In this document: in pieces, positions 18,531-26,928 of the stretch
Layout of the letters: each line of letters opens with the position of its first letter
How positions within the stretch are numbered: position 1 is the first letter of the stretch
From: Parabacteroides distasonis
GTDB taxonomy: Bacteria; Bacteroidota; Bacteroidia; Bacteroidales; Tannerellaceae
Length of the DNA stretch: 64,000 bases
Direction of reading: 5' to 3'
NCBI GenBank assembly: GCA_021531775.1
Contig: JAFBIU010000004.1
Location: forward strand, 1-64,000
Program-made: the position numbers and the translations under genes
The notes under the pieces: generated by a model
Told to the model about the DNA's origin: nothing
Seen by the model: only the letters and a program-made list of their open reading frames with translations
Databases searched by the model: none

Positions 18531-19336
18531 ATTTTCAGTTGATTCTCATTTTCTGTTGATTCATAAAGTTCATGGACCCGGACGCACACCTCCGTCTGCT
18601 GCTGTGCAACGCCACGGAAGACGCCCCGATTGACCGGACAGTCAGCCGCATCGCGTCCGTGCGCTATTTTCAAGTAACCATATTCGATGATTTGCCGGTT
18701 CGTCGGGTCCAGTCCGCACCAAGCCTCTCCGTCATACACCTCCACCCACGCATGCGTCGCACCTTCGCCCAAGAGCAGTCCGCAGACGTAACGTGCCGGA
18801 ATGCCCAGCTGCCGCAGACAGGCAATCAGAATATGGGCATAATCCTGGCAGACTCCTTGCCGCAACCGGAAAGCTGCAGCGGCTGTCGTATCGACGTTCG
18901 TAACCCCCGGCGTATAGGCTAACCAGGCATGCACCTGTTCAGACAGCGCGACAGCCGTTGGCCAAACGCCCTCCCGACGCACGTCGAAAGGAGCCAGGAA
19001 CTGTGCCATCTCGTCCGACAGGGCCGTCAATGGAGAAGCATACACATACAAAGGCTGGACAACACCCGGAATGCGATAGGGTGCCTCCTGCCTGACAATT
19101 CCCTCACTGACACAGTGAAAGAAGGTATGGGGTTGCAGAATCGAGCCACACACAAAGGCGTTGCCGAGGGAATCGCGTCCCTCCATCCAGCCTTCGTGCG
19201 GATCGATCTGAAGTCTTTCGTTGACTATGCTTTGTGTTGCGAAGCTATCTGGCCGACACCGGAGCTTGAAAAAATGGTCTGCTACCGGTACGGAAAACCC
19301 GATTGAGGTTTCATAGCTGTATTGAAATTGCCTCAT
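18527..19336 (-). CDS. Transglutaminase-like cysteine protease
   Basis: A 269-residue protein with the bacterial transglutaminase N-terminal domain (MRQFQYSYETSIGF onward) and a catalytic transglutaminase-like core. The triad is complete: C163 in RQGVCQDYAH, H195 in ATHAWVEV and D210 in GLDPTN. No signal peptide is seen, so it is presumably cytosolic. Such proteins usually act as peptidases or amidases rather than crosslinkers. It lies between the alpha-E gene (22 bases upstream) and the AstE-like gene (four-base overlap), a known genomic association with circularly permuted ATP-grasp enzymes in amidoligase clusters. Substrate unknown. Confidence 0.9.
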   Translation of the reverse strand: MRQFQYSYETSIGFSVPVADHFFKLRCRPDSFATQSIVNERLQIDPHEGWMEGRDSLGNAFVCGSILQPHTFFHCVSEGIVRQEAPYRIPGVVQPLYVYASPLTALSDEMAQFLAPFDVRREGVWPTAVALSEQVHAWLAYTPGVTNVDTTAAAAFRLRQGVCQDYAHILIACLRQLGIPARYVCGLLLGEGATHAWVEVYDGEAWCGLDPTNRQIIEYGYLKIAHGRDAADCPVNRGVFRGVAQQQTEVCVRVHELYESTENENQLKI

Positions 19337-19357
19337 AGCAGAAATCTGTTCTAATAC

Positions 19358-20059
19358 TTATAACATGACGAGTCGGTTGATGAATTGCAGCAGGGTGCGC
19401 CGGTAGGTTTCCGGATCCATCTCCGGAGCCTCATCTGCCGCCAACAACTCTTCCAAATGGCCCAACATCACCCGATCAAACACACCGTCTTCCAGCATCG
19501 AACAGCTCTTCAACTTCTCGAAGGCCTCCTGGATGCGTTTCCGCGGATAATCGAAGCGGATGTGCATATCGATGTTTTCCACCAACCGTCCGATGTGAAT
19601 CAGGTTCAGTACGCGCACGTCCTGGATACGTTCTTCCAGCGAGCCCCAAAAAGCCAGCAGATAATCCGTCACTGGCTGCAACAGCGTGATGTTCCGCTGT
19701 TTCTCGGCAGCACAGTTCTTCACCAACACCAGCGAGAGTTGGATATACGAGAGCGATTCACTCATGATCTCTTCGCGCAGCACAATGCCATTGTCGTTTG
19801 CAGCCTCCAGTCCGGCCAGCAAGGAGCAGGGATTCTTCGCATCGTAAACCAGTCCCAGGAAGGGCCAGTTGGCATCTAACGAAGCATACGGAGCATCCAG
19901 TTTCCGGTAATATTCTTCATAAATCGACGGGTCGCCATCGATCATCCGGTCGTAATAACGACGCAACAAATGCAGATTGAGGTAGGCACGTTCTACGTAC
20001 CGTCCCAACCAAAAGAGCCGGTTCGCCTTCACGGCCGAAATTGTTGTACAAGCTACCAT
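19358..20059 (-). CDS. Alpha-E domain protein (DUF403)
   Basis: A 233-residue, mostly helical protein with the alpha-E signature near the N-terminus (NRLFWLGRYVERAYLNLHLL) and repeated acidic helices. It is shorter than many family members, which are nearer 300 residues, but it has both the opening motif and a plausible end. Alpha-E proteins occur with permuted ATP-grasp and transglutaminase genes; their biochemical role is not established. The ATP-grasp gene ends 44 bases upstream. A TAATTTTG box on the minus strand at 20099-20106, over that stop codon, could be an internal promoter. Confidence 0.88.
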   Translation of the reverse strand: MVACTTISAVKANRLFWLGRYVERAYLNLHLLRRYYDRMIDGDPSIYEEYYRKLDAPYASLDANWPFLGLVYDAKNPCSLLAGLEAANDNGIVLREEIMSESLSYIQLSLVLVKNCAAEKQRNITLLQPVTDYLLAFWGSLEERIQDVRVLNLIHIGRLVENIDMHIRFDYPRKRIQEAFEKLKSCSMLEDGVFDRVMLGHLEELLAADEAPEMDPETYRRTLLQFINRLVML

Positions 20060-20103
20060 GAATATACTATTTTAAGTTGATTTGTTTGTTATTTGTCTCA
20101 AAA

Positions 20104-21423
20104 TTAAGCCTCCATTACCCACGTGTCCTTGAAGCCTCCACCTTGCGAAGAGTTCACGACAAAGGAGTTGGGGTTGCGTGAGAAACGAGTCAGTCCGCTC
20201 TTCCAGACCACCGTTTCATTTCCGCTGATCACGAATGCACGCAAATCGGCCTTTCGGGGCGTCAGTCCGCCTGCATCGTCCAAAATGTCCAGATCACGGA
20301 AATTGATCACCTCCTGGGCAATCCACCGGCGCGGTTCATCAACGATCAGCTGACGCAATTCCTCCAGCTTTTCCGGTGTCAAATCGCGTCCGAACACGAC
20401 ACCATAACCGCCAGCCTCACTCACGTCCTTAATCACCAGACGTTCGATATTGGCCAAAATATAGTTGTAATCTGCCTCGTAATAGGGCAAATAGGTCGGT
20501 GCATTCTGCAGGATCGGCTCCTCGTGCAAATAGTATTCCACCATCTTCGGTACGAAGTAATAGATGCCTTTGTCGTCTGCCACACCATTACCCAACGCAT
20601 TGATCAACGCCACGTTACCCTGTGCATAAGCCTCCATCAGGCCCGGAACACCCAGCAACGACGAGGGTTCGAATGTCAGCGGATCCAGGTATTCGTCCGA
20701 GACACGACGATAGATCGAGCCTACACGCTGCTTCTCGCCATAGAGTCCGCGATAGTAAACCATGCCCTGCTCCACGAACAGATCGCCCGGGAATGCCAAG
20801 GTGGCACCGGTCTTTTCAGCCAAATAGGAGTGTTCGAAAAAGGCCGAGTTGTAACGCCCCGGGGTGAGAATGACACCGATGCCCCGATTCTGATTCATGT
20901 CGAGCATCATGGTCTTGAGCAATTCCGCATAGTTACGGTTGTCCGCCACGGCATTTTCACTAAACGTTTCCGGCGACACTTTGCGGGTAATGGTCCGCGC
21001 AATCATCGGATAAGAGGCTCCCGAAGGAATGCGTAAGTTGTCTTCCAGCACGAACCAACGTCCATCTTCGGCCTGTACCAAGTCGATGCCGGCAATGTGT
21101 GCGTAAACGCCATTTGTCGGATCAATTTCTTCGCACTGAGGCATGTAACCTTTTGATGAATAGACAAACGGTTCGGGTACAACCCCATCAGCAATGATCT
21201 TCTTCTCGTGATACACGTCCCACAAAAAGCGGTTCAAGGCGTCCACGCGCTGTTTCAACCCTTTTTCCAGATAGGCCCAATCCGATTTCGTGATCACACG
21301 GGGAATCGAGTCGAAGGGAAACAATTGTTCATTAAAAACGCCCTGCTTATAGACACCAAAACGGACTCCAAAGCGTTCCATCCATTTGTTGACTGTATCT
21401 CTACTTTCAATTAATCGATCCAT
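20104..21423 (-). CDS. Circularly permuted type 2 ATP-grasp protein
   Basis: A 439-residue ATP-grasp enzyme of the DUF404/DUF407 type, predicted to form amide or peptide bonds using ATP. Visible segments are FPFDSIPRVI near the N-terminus, GIDLVQAEDGRWFVLEDN with acidic metal ligands, and ASYPMIARTI. Further on come GVILTPGRYNSAFFEH and the glycine-rich loop EAGGYGVVFGRD. The frame stays open to 21540, but the -7 box at 21498-21505 lies inside that extension. A ribosome site (AAGGA) directly precedes the ATG at 21423, which is therefore chosen. It is the first gene of the five-gene operon. The acceptor and donor substrates are unknown. Confidence 0.9.
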   Translation of the reverse strand: MDRLIESRDTVNKWMERFGVRFGVYKQGVFNEQLFPFDSIPRVITKSDWAYLEKGLKQRVDALNRFLWDVYHEKKIIADGVVPEPFVYSSKGYMPQCEEIDPTNGVYAHIAGIDLVQAEDGRWFVLEDNLRIPSGASYPMIARTITRKVSPETFSENAVADNRNYAELLKTMMLDMNQNRGIGVILTPGRYNSAFFEHSYLAEKTGATLAFPGDLFVEQGMVYYRGLYGEKQRVGSIYRRVSDEYLDPLTFEPSSLLGVPGLMEAYAQGNVALINALGNGVADDKGIYYFVPKMVEYYLHEEPILQNAPTYLPYYEADYNYILANIERLVIKDVSEAGGYGVVFGRDLTPEKLEELRQLIVDEPRRWIAQEVINFRDLDILDDAGGLTPRKADLRAFVISGNETVVWKSGLTRFSRNPNSFVVNSSQGGGFKDTWVMEA

Positions 21424-21497
21424 AGTCCTTATATTTACAATTATACTTTCTGTTACTTTTTCAGGCGTTTTATAATCGCTAAACAAACCTTTCAGTG

Positions 21498-21505
21498 CAA
21501 AAGTA
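21498..21505 (-). promoter_or_regulatory. -7 box (TACTTTTG) of the ATP-grasp operon
   Basis: On the minus strand TACTTTTG followed by CAC matches TAnnTTTG. It predicts a leader of about 65-70 bases before the ATG at 21423 and decides the start of the ATP-grasp gene. Confidence 0.75.
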
Positions 21506-21657
21506 AGCAGTTTGTTCATCAATTTGGCTAAAAATATCACCTTTTGTTATAACAGATGTAGCTTACTGATAATTTGATTTAATATAGGGCTATTTGTCTA
21601 TTAATTTGTCATTAAAAACAGGGATTATGATTTCAATCAGTTAGTATCACTAATGGC

Positions 21658-22056
21658 TTATGGTTGGTTTCGGAAAACGGCCTGCCGATCTTTTAAAATT
21701 GCGGCGAAATGATCCAGTGCCCATTGCACCATCGGGCGGCAAGCCTCCATGAAAGAGATGCCTCGAGGCGTGAGGCTGTATTCGGTGTGTGGCGGAACCT
21801 CCGCATAGACCTTCCGCGTTAGGAAACCATCGGTTTCGAGCGTCCGGAGCGTACTCGTCAACACCTTCTGCGACAGATCGGGGATGGCACGTCGCAACTG
21901 CGAGAAACGCATTGGCTCGGCATGAAGCAACAACTCGTGCATCACCAGCAGGGACCATTTGTCCCCCACCCGCTCCAAGATGTTCCGGACGGGGCAATCG
22001 GGGAACAAAGGATCCAGCAAAGGCAACTGACCATGAGACAGTTCGTGATTCTTCAT
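21658..22056 (-). CDS. HxlR-type winged-helix transcriptional regulator
   Basis: A 132-residue MarR-like regulator of the HxlR family: CPVRNILERVGDKWSLLVM at the N-terminus, the recognition region FSQLRRAIPDLSQKVLT and the wing segment PHTEYSLTPRG. The single Cys before the first helix (PDCPVR) is typical of thiol- or aldehyde-sensing members, though sensing is not shown here. The ATG at 22056 is preferred to a TTG at 22074, which lies inside the upstream cupin gene. It follows the cupin gene by four bases and probably controls this small operon. Confidence 0.92.
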   Translation of the reverse strand: MKNHELSHGQLPLLDPLFPDCPVRNILERVGDKWSLLVMHELLLHAEPMRFSQLRRAIPDLSQKVLTSTLRTLETDGFLTRKVYAEVPPHTEYSLTPRGISFMEACRPMVQWALDHFAAILKDRQAVFRNQP

Positions 22057-22060
22057 CACC

Positions 22061-22459
22061 CTATGCCTGCTCAATGATTCCGTCCGTCATGGTGTATTGT
22101 TCCAGCGAACCCTCCTTCGCCTGGATGCAAATATAAACCAACGGCTCCTTTCCTGTACAGCTTGTGCATCGGCTCACTGCCGGCTCCACCTTCACCAGAC
22201 TGCCCGAAGCAACAGGAAACTCCTGTCCGTCCAATGTGAACACACCCTCACCCTGCAACACGATGTACAACTCCTCGTTCTGTTTGTGGCGATGGTTGAA
22301 AGGTACTGCCTGACCCGGTGCCAACGAACCGAAGGAAACCTCCATGCCCGTCGTGTTCATCACCTCTTTCACGAAAGCCTTGCCTTCGAAACCATTCAAA
22401 TTACCGACACTTGCCAAGCAAAAGCCCTGGCCCTGTTGTTGCACTGTTAATTGATTCAT
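22061..22459 (-). CDS. Cupin domain protein
   Basis: A 132-residue single-domain cupin: motif 1 in the region FNHRHKQNEELYIVLQGEG (two His and a Glu as metal ligands) and motif 2 in FPVASGSLVKVEP, where the usual His is not obvious. Such proteins bind a metal and small ligand, or act as isomerases or oxygenases; the function is not predictable. It has an unusual CTSC pair (SRCTSCTG). It is cotranscribed with the HxlR regulator, which fits a stress-responsive pair. An imperfect -7 box (TTACTTTG) lies 40 bases upstream at about 22498-22506. Confidence 0.85.
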   Translation of the reverse strand: MNQLTVQQQGQGFCLASVGNLNGFEGKAFVKEVMNTTGMEVSFGSLAPGQAVPFNHRHKQNEELYIVLQGEGVFTLDGQEFPVASGSLVKVEPAVSRCTSCTGKEPLVYICIQAKEGSLEQYTMTDGIIEQA

Positions 22460-22770
22460 GTTAAATCCTCCTCAAAATTTGTTTTTGTTTGACGCTGCAA
22501 AGTAAGATCATTCTTCGGAGCGACACAAGTAGGCACGTTGCCGAATGTAAGTTTCCTGCAGGTAACTATCGTTCATCATCAGCCATTTACCTTCGAACGA
22601 TTTAAAGAAGTTTAGGAGAAAGCTCGCCATTCCCTGAGCTGATTCCGTCACTCTTGCTGGTTGTCCGATGGCCTTGCCACGATGGTGTCCGACGTCCCTT
22701 GCCCGGCTTACTGTGAACCAAGCAGCCAACCTATCCTGCTGACATCATGCCTGTTGGGGTGAGTACTGGA
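22460..22770. other. Intergenic stretch without a supported gene
   Basis: It holds the cupin promoter region, and after that I see no convincing gene. A 73-codon frame on the minus strand (22508-22729) has no family features and low plausibility. Confidence 0.5.
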
Positions 22771-22902
22771 ACAATTCGAGAGCCGTTCGAGACGCGCGCC
22801 TGTCTGTATCTGCTCCTGCGTTGTTCTGTCTTCGCTTGCAAAGATACTGTGCAAAGTATCGACCTCACGAATTTTTTCGCCACTTTTTTCAAAAAATTTT
22901 AC
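22771..22902 (-). repeat. Dispersed leader element, copy 1, with rRNA-type promoter
   Basis: On the minus strand an A-tract-rich upstream region is followed by TTCG, 21 bases, then a perfect -7 box TATCTTTG (22839-22846). A leader follows that contains ACAGGCGCGC and then TCGAA repeats. The same layout recurs at 53491-53626. Strong A-rich upstream tracts of this kind are typical of Bacteroidales rRNA promoters, but no rRNA or recognisable structured RNA follows; the next gene downstream is the cupin gene 300 bases away. Confidence 0.6.
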
Positions 22903-23003
22903 AGAATTACCTCTCTGTATTGATTTTTAGATATTTAGCATACAGTAACCGCTATGCTGTTGCTGGCATTCGCTTTCCCTGCCCTCCTCTTCTCATCCTT
23001 CGT

Positions 23004-23184
23004 ACCGTTGTCATGCTTGTCATATTGTCATATTGTCAAAGTTGATTCTGGAAGTTGGAAAGAAAGTTGTTATACAAACTATAATAAAAATATAATTATA
23101 TTTTTATTATATATATTGGATATTAGATTTCTTCTTTTTGGGAAATCAAGTTTGACAAGATGACAAGATGACAACGATGACAAG
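23004..23184. repeat. Palindromic dispersed element, copy 1
   Basis: Two inverted arms of about 40 bases, built from TTGTCAT/TGACAAGA units (left 23006-23046, right 23144-23184), flank about 100 bases whose core at 23080-23111 is a perfect 32-base AT palindrome. Copy 2 at 53671-53844 has the same arms and nearly the same core. No coding capacity is apparent. The arms match the module that brackets the two ATPase genes near 48-56 kb. Confidence 0.8.
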
Positions 23185-23474
23185 CCCTTTTAGGCTAATC
23201 ATACTTATAACTGATTATGTATAAATAGTTTACAGATTCAAATCCGTTCCAATGCTCCCTTTTGAAGAATCCACATGCTCTTCCAAAAGGCTCATACAGC
23301 CTTCCTTCACGCCTCTTCCTGTCCGCCATGTCCGGCAGCCTCGTTACCCAGTCTCCTCCACCCTGCCTGATCCCCTCTTCCACCCTCTCAAACTACAAAA
23401 GACTGGCCTGCAAGAAATTAAAACATTCTATGAACTTTGTAGAGAAATTATTCGAGAAGTAACGTTTTTTTGCT
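23185..23474. other. Intergenic stretch without a supported gene
   Basis: Short frames on both strands lack family features. AT content rises toward the yigZ promoter. Nothing else is recognised. Confidence 0.5.
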
Positions 23475-23482
23475 TATCTTTG
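23475..23482 (+). promoter_or_regulatory. -7 box (TATCTTTG) for the YigZ gene
   Basis: TATCTTTG followed by CC matches TAnnTTTG, 36 bases before the ATG at 23519. Confidence 0.75.
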
Positions 23483-23518
23483 CCAACGTAAAACTTAAAA
23501 CGAAGAATCGAGCAGATC

Positions 23519-24127
23519 ATGGCAAATGATAGTTACAAAACGATTCGGGCAGTGTCCGAAGGCTATTATTCCGAAAAGCGCAGCCGCTTCATCTCGTACG
23601 CCATTCCCGTACGAACCCTGGAAGAGGTAAAGGAAGCTATAGCCAAGTATCGCAAAGAGTATTACGATGCACGACACGTCTGTTGGGCCTATATGTTGGG
23701 GCACGAACGACTCAACTTCCGGGCTAACGACGACGGCGAGCCCTCTTCGACGGCCGGCAAGCCGATCTTGGGACAGATCAATTCCAATGAACTGACGGAC
23801 ATCCTGATTGTCGTGATCCGTTATTTCGGCGGCATTGAACTGGGAACCAGCGGACTGATCGTTGCCTACCGGACGGCTGCAGCCGAAGCGATTGCCGCTG
23901 CAGAGATTGAGGAACGCACCGTGGATGAGACGTTTACCATCCAGTTCGAATATCCTTACCTGAACAGCGTCATGCGCATTGTGAAGGAGGACGGACCGAC
24001 CATTCTTGCGCAACAGTTCGAAATGGACTGCGAAATGACACTCCGCATCCGGCAGGGAGAGGCTGAACGGCTTCGCAACCGCCTGCTCAAAGTGGATAGT
24101 TGCCGGCTGAAACAGGAGGAATGCTAA
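23519..24127 (+). CDS. YigZ/IMPACT family protein
   Basis: A 202-residue protein with the IMPACT N-terminal domain (KRSRFISYAIPV, then ARHVCWAYMLG, then NDDGEPSSTAGKPILGQI, then VVIRYFGGIELGTSGLI) and a C-terminal ferredoxin-like domain. The family is widespread; eukaryotic IMPACT regulates Gcn1/Gcn2, while the bacterial role is unsettled. Length matches E. coli YigZ. It has its own -7 box, and nhaA starts 71 bases downstream on the same strand. Confidence 0.93.
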   Translation: MANDSYKTIRAVSEGYYSEKRSRFISYAIPVRTLEEVKEAIAKYRKEYYDARHVCWAYMLGHERLNFRANDDGEPSSTAGKPILGQINSNELTDILIVVIRYFGGIELGTSGLIVAYRTAAAEAIAAAEIEERTVDETFTIQFEYPYLNSVMRIVKEDGPTILAQQFEMDCEMTLRIRQGEAERLRNRLLKVDSCRLKQEEC

Positions 24128-24198
24128 CTCCCCGAAGCGGTACCTCGGACGTAAAAAACATAGCAATTTAAGTTCAAACAAAAAATAGTCTAACAACA

Positions 24199-25572
24199 AT
24201 GGATCGAACGTTTCAAGTTATCCTTAAACCTTTGCGTCGTTTCGCTATCATGAAACCGAACGCGAGTCTGTTACTTTTCATGGCAACGATCATTGCCATG
24301 GTGTTGGCCAACTCGCCGTTGGCAAGTAGTTACCATCAGTTGCTGGCTTTCCCGATCGACCTGCAAGCGGGTAAGTTCAATTTCTTCTCGCATCACGGCG
24401 AGCCGATGTCCATGCTGGCTTTCGTCAACGACGCCCTCATGGCTGTCTTCTTCTTCGTGATCGGTCTGGAAATCAAGCAAGAGGTGCTGATCGGAGAGTT
24501 GAGCTCATTCCGCAAGGCGTTGCTGCCCATCATTGCTGCCTGTGGTGGAATGATCGTCCCGGTGATCTTCTACATGCTGGTATGTCACGAACCGCCTGCA
24601 TCGGCCGGAGCCGCCATTCCGATGGCAACCGACATTGCCTTTGCATTGGCTGTACTGGGTCTGCTGGGCAACCGCGTTCCGCTGAGTTTGCGTATCTTCC
24701 TGACTGCCTTGGCTGTCGTAGATGATATTGGCGGCATCATCGTCATCGCCCTTTTCTACAGTTCGCACATTGCCATCGAACCGCTGCTGATCGCCTTTGG
24801 TTTCCTGGCGCTGTTAGCCATCGGCGGAAGGATGCAAATCAATAACTACTTCTTCTACTTTATCTTGGGATTCGTGGTTTGGATGTTCTTCCTCGAATCG
24901 GGCATTCACCCGACCATCGCCGGTGTATTGGTAGCCTTTACGGTTCCGGCACGTCCGAGGGTGGAAATGGACTCCTTCACGAGCGAAATGGGCGGTTATT
25001 TGCACCTGTTGGAGCAGCAGAAGGTGATTCAGTCGAAGAAGGCAACCGTGCTCTCTGGCGAGCAGATTCATGTCTTGAACAACATTCACGTGTTGGCCAA
25101 CAAGACCATCAGCCCGTTGCAGCGCATTGCCGACAAGTTGCACCCGATGGTGAACTATCTGATCCTGCCGCTTTTCGCCTTCGTGAACGCGGGTGTAACC
25201 TTCGGAGACATCAATCCGAGCTCGTTGGTTCACGTGCCGTTGGCCGTGCTGTTAGGTCTCTTCTTGGGCAAATCGTTGGGTATTTTCTCCTTCTCTTACC
25301 TGTTCGTCAAGCTGCGCATCGTGGCCATGCCGACCGGTATGTGCAAGCGCAATCTGTTTGCCGTTTCGATGTTGGGCGGTATCGGTTTCACCGTGGCACT
25401 GTTCATCGCGAACCTGTCGTTCGATGCCTCCACGGCTGAAGGCATCGACTTGCTGAACCAGGCTAAATTGGGCGTCTTCTCCGGATCATTCATCTCCGGA
25501 TTGGTCGGTTACTTCTTCTTGAAGAGTGTGCTGCATCCGATGGACAGCACCGAACCGATACCCAACAAATAG
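24199..25572 (+). CDS. nhaA: Na+/H+ antiporter NhaA
   Basis: An inner-membrane antiporter of 457 residues that exchanges Na+ for H+. It has about twelve hydrophobic segments, and the functional aspartate pair is visible in ALAVVDDIGGIIVIALFY. Other family segments are FFFVIGLEIKQE, MATDIAFALAVLGLLG and the C-terminal MLGGIGFTVALFIANLSF. A loop of about 60 residues after the central segments (PRVEMDSFTSEMG to about MVNYLILP) makes it longer than the 388-residue E. coli protein, as is usual in Bacteroidota. Its last 64 bases overlap the 3' end of the opposing NhaC-type antiporter gene. Confidence 0.96.
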   Translation: MDRTFQVILKPLRRFAIMKPNASLLLFMATIIAMVLANSPLASSYHQLLAFPIDLQAGKFNFFSHHGEPMSMLAFVNDALMAVFFFVIGLEIKQEVLIGELSSFRKALLPIIAACGGMIVPVIFYMLVCHEPPASAGAAIPMATDIAFALAVLGLLGNRVPLSLRIFLTALAVVDDIGGIIVIALFYSSHIAIEPLLIAFGFLALLAIGGRMQINNYFFYFILGFVVWMFFLESGIHPTIAGVLVAFTVPARPRVEMDSFTSEMGGYLHLLEQQKVIQSKKATVLSGEQIHVLNNIHVLANKTISPLQRIADKLHPMVNYLILPLFAFVNAGVTFGDINPSSLVHVPLAVLLGLFLGKSLGIFSFSYLFVKLRIVAMPTGMCKRNLFAVSMLGGIGFTVALFIANLSFDASTAEGIDLLNQAKLGVFSGSFISGLVGYFFLKSVLHPMDSTEPIPNK

Positions 25573-26831
25573 GGGTAATACAAATATTCCATGATTTCGA
25601 TCGGGGACACTCCGCCTAATCCAGATGCCATCAACAATTGGGCTCCGTACGGAATGATTCCCTGGATGAAACAGGAAAAAATATCGAGTAGGCTCGCGCT
25701 GCGGCGCGGGTCTATTTTGTATCTGTCCGCAATGTCTTTCGCAATCGGTCCGGCCATCACCAGGGCAATGGTGTTGTTGGCGGTACAGAGGTTGGCAAAG
25801 CTGACCAGCGCGGCAATACTTCCCTCCGCTCCTCGCCGGCTCTGAATGTGTGCCGTCAGTTTCGCAATGATCCAGTCGATGCCGCCGTTGAAACGAATCA
25901 TCTCCAACATGCCGCCGGCCAACAGCGTCACAATGATCAGTTCGCCCATCTGATTGATGCCGGTGCCCATGGCTGCCGTCCAACCCCATACGTCAAATCC
26001 GTCGCACCAGAGTCCCACGGCTCCGGAAAAGAGAATGCCCACACAGAGCACCAGCATCACATTCACACCGGCTAAGGCGGTGACCAACACAACTAAATAG
26101 GGCAACACTTTGAGCCATTCGATGGGAACGGGTTCGTAGCTGCCTGTTGTCTGCAAGCCCATCAGAATGTAGATGAGGGTTGTCAGGAAGGCAAAGGGCA
26201 AGACAATGCGAATATTGGCCTTAAATTTCTCATTCATCTGACAGCCTTGTGTACGCGTGGCAACAATGGTGGTGTCGGAAATGAAGGAGAGGTTATCGCC
26301 AAACATGGCTCCACTGACCACGACGCCCAACATCATGCCGACAGGCAGTCCGGTCTTTGCGGCTATGCCGACTGCCACGGGCGACAGGGCAACAATGGTG
26401 CCAACAGACGTCCCGACAGAAATGGAGATAAAGCAGGCTGCCAGGAAAATGCCGGCTGCCAGCAGGTTGTTGGGCAGAATGGCCATGGCCAAGTTGACCG
26501 TCGCATCGACTGCTCCCATGGATTTGGCGGTCTGGGCAAAGGCACCTGCCAAAATAAAGATCAAGACCATCAGCATGATGTTGCTGTTGGCTGCACCCCG
26601 GCAGAATTGCTCGATGCGCTGGTTCAGGGCGCCTCCTTTCGAACGCGCCACAGCCACAACCGAAGCCAACAGAAAGGCCACGGTAATGGGCATTTTGTAG
26701 AAATCGCCTGCCACCAAGGAGACGAGCAGATAGGTCACTAAAAAGACGCCCAACGGCAAGAGTGCCCAACCGTTCGGTGCATGATGCAACAGCGATTGGG
26801 TAACGTTTGTTTGATGTGTTGTCTGTTCCAT
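25509..26831 (-). CDS. NhaC-type Na+/H+ antiporter
   Basis: A 440-residue membrane protein with about eleven hydrophobic segments. Family features include SVGTSVGTIVALSPVAVGIA, the VSGAMFGDNLSFISDTT motif that is highly conserved in NhaC, and ANLCTANNTIALVMAG near the end. It should exchange Na+ and H+ at the inner membrane; the exact ions are not predictable. It ends in KKK and its stop lies inside nhaA, a 64-base convergent overlap. It is preceded on the minus strand by mfd, 97 bases away. Confidence 0.93.
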   Translation of the reverse strand: MEQTTHQTNVTQSLLHHAPNGWALLPLGVFLVTYLLVSLVAGDFYKMPITVAFLLASVVAVARSKGGALNQRIEQFCRGAANSNIMLMVLIFILAGAFAQTAKSMGAVDATVNLAMAILPNNLLAAGIFLAACFISISVGTSVGTIVALSPVAVGIAAKTGLPVGMMLGVVVSGAMFGDNLSFISDTTIVATRTQGCQMNEKFKANIRIVLPFAFLTTLIYILMGLQTTGSYEPVPIEWLKVLPYLVVLVTALAGVNVMLVLCVGILFSGAVGLWCDGFDVWGWTAAMGTGINQMGELIIVTLLAGGMLEMIRFNGGIDWIIAKLTAHIQSRRGAEGSIAALVSFANLCTANNTIALVMAGPIAKDIADRYKIDPRRSASLLDIFSCFIQGIIPYGAQLLMASGLGGVSPIEIMEYLYYPYLLGIGSVLSIGCSTLFKKK

Positions 26832-26928
26832 ATGAAACTAAAGAAGATGTTTGCTATTTTTTCGAATGAATCTGTTTGAATTGCATACAGCCGAAGCTGG
26901 CAACCGATCAGGAGAAACCTTGATTGGC

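Noticed and set aside
22508-22729. 73-codon minus-strand frame
   Set aside because: No family features, no -7 box in a suitable place and atypical composition.
22771-22902. Start of an rRNA operon
   Set aside because: The promoter layout is rRNA-like, but no 16S or tRNA sequence follows on the minus strand.
23004-23184. TGACAA unit arrays considered as a CRISPR array
   Set aside because: Units are only 8-9 bases without spacers, and no cas genes are present.
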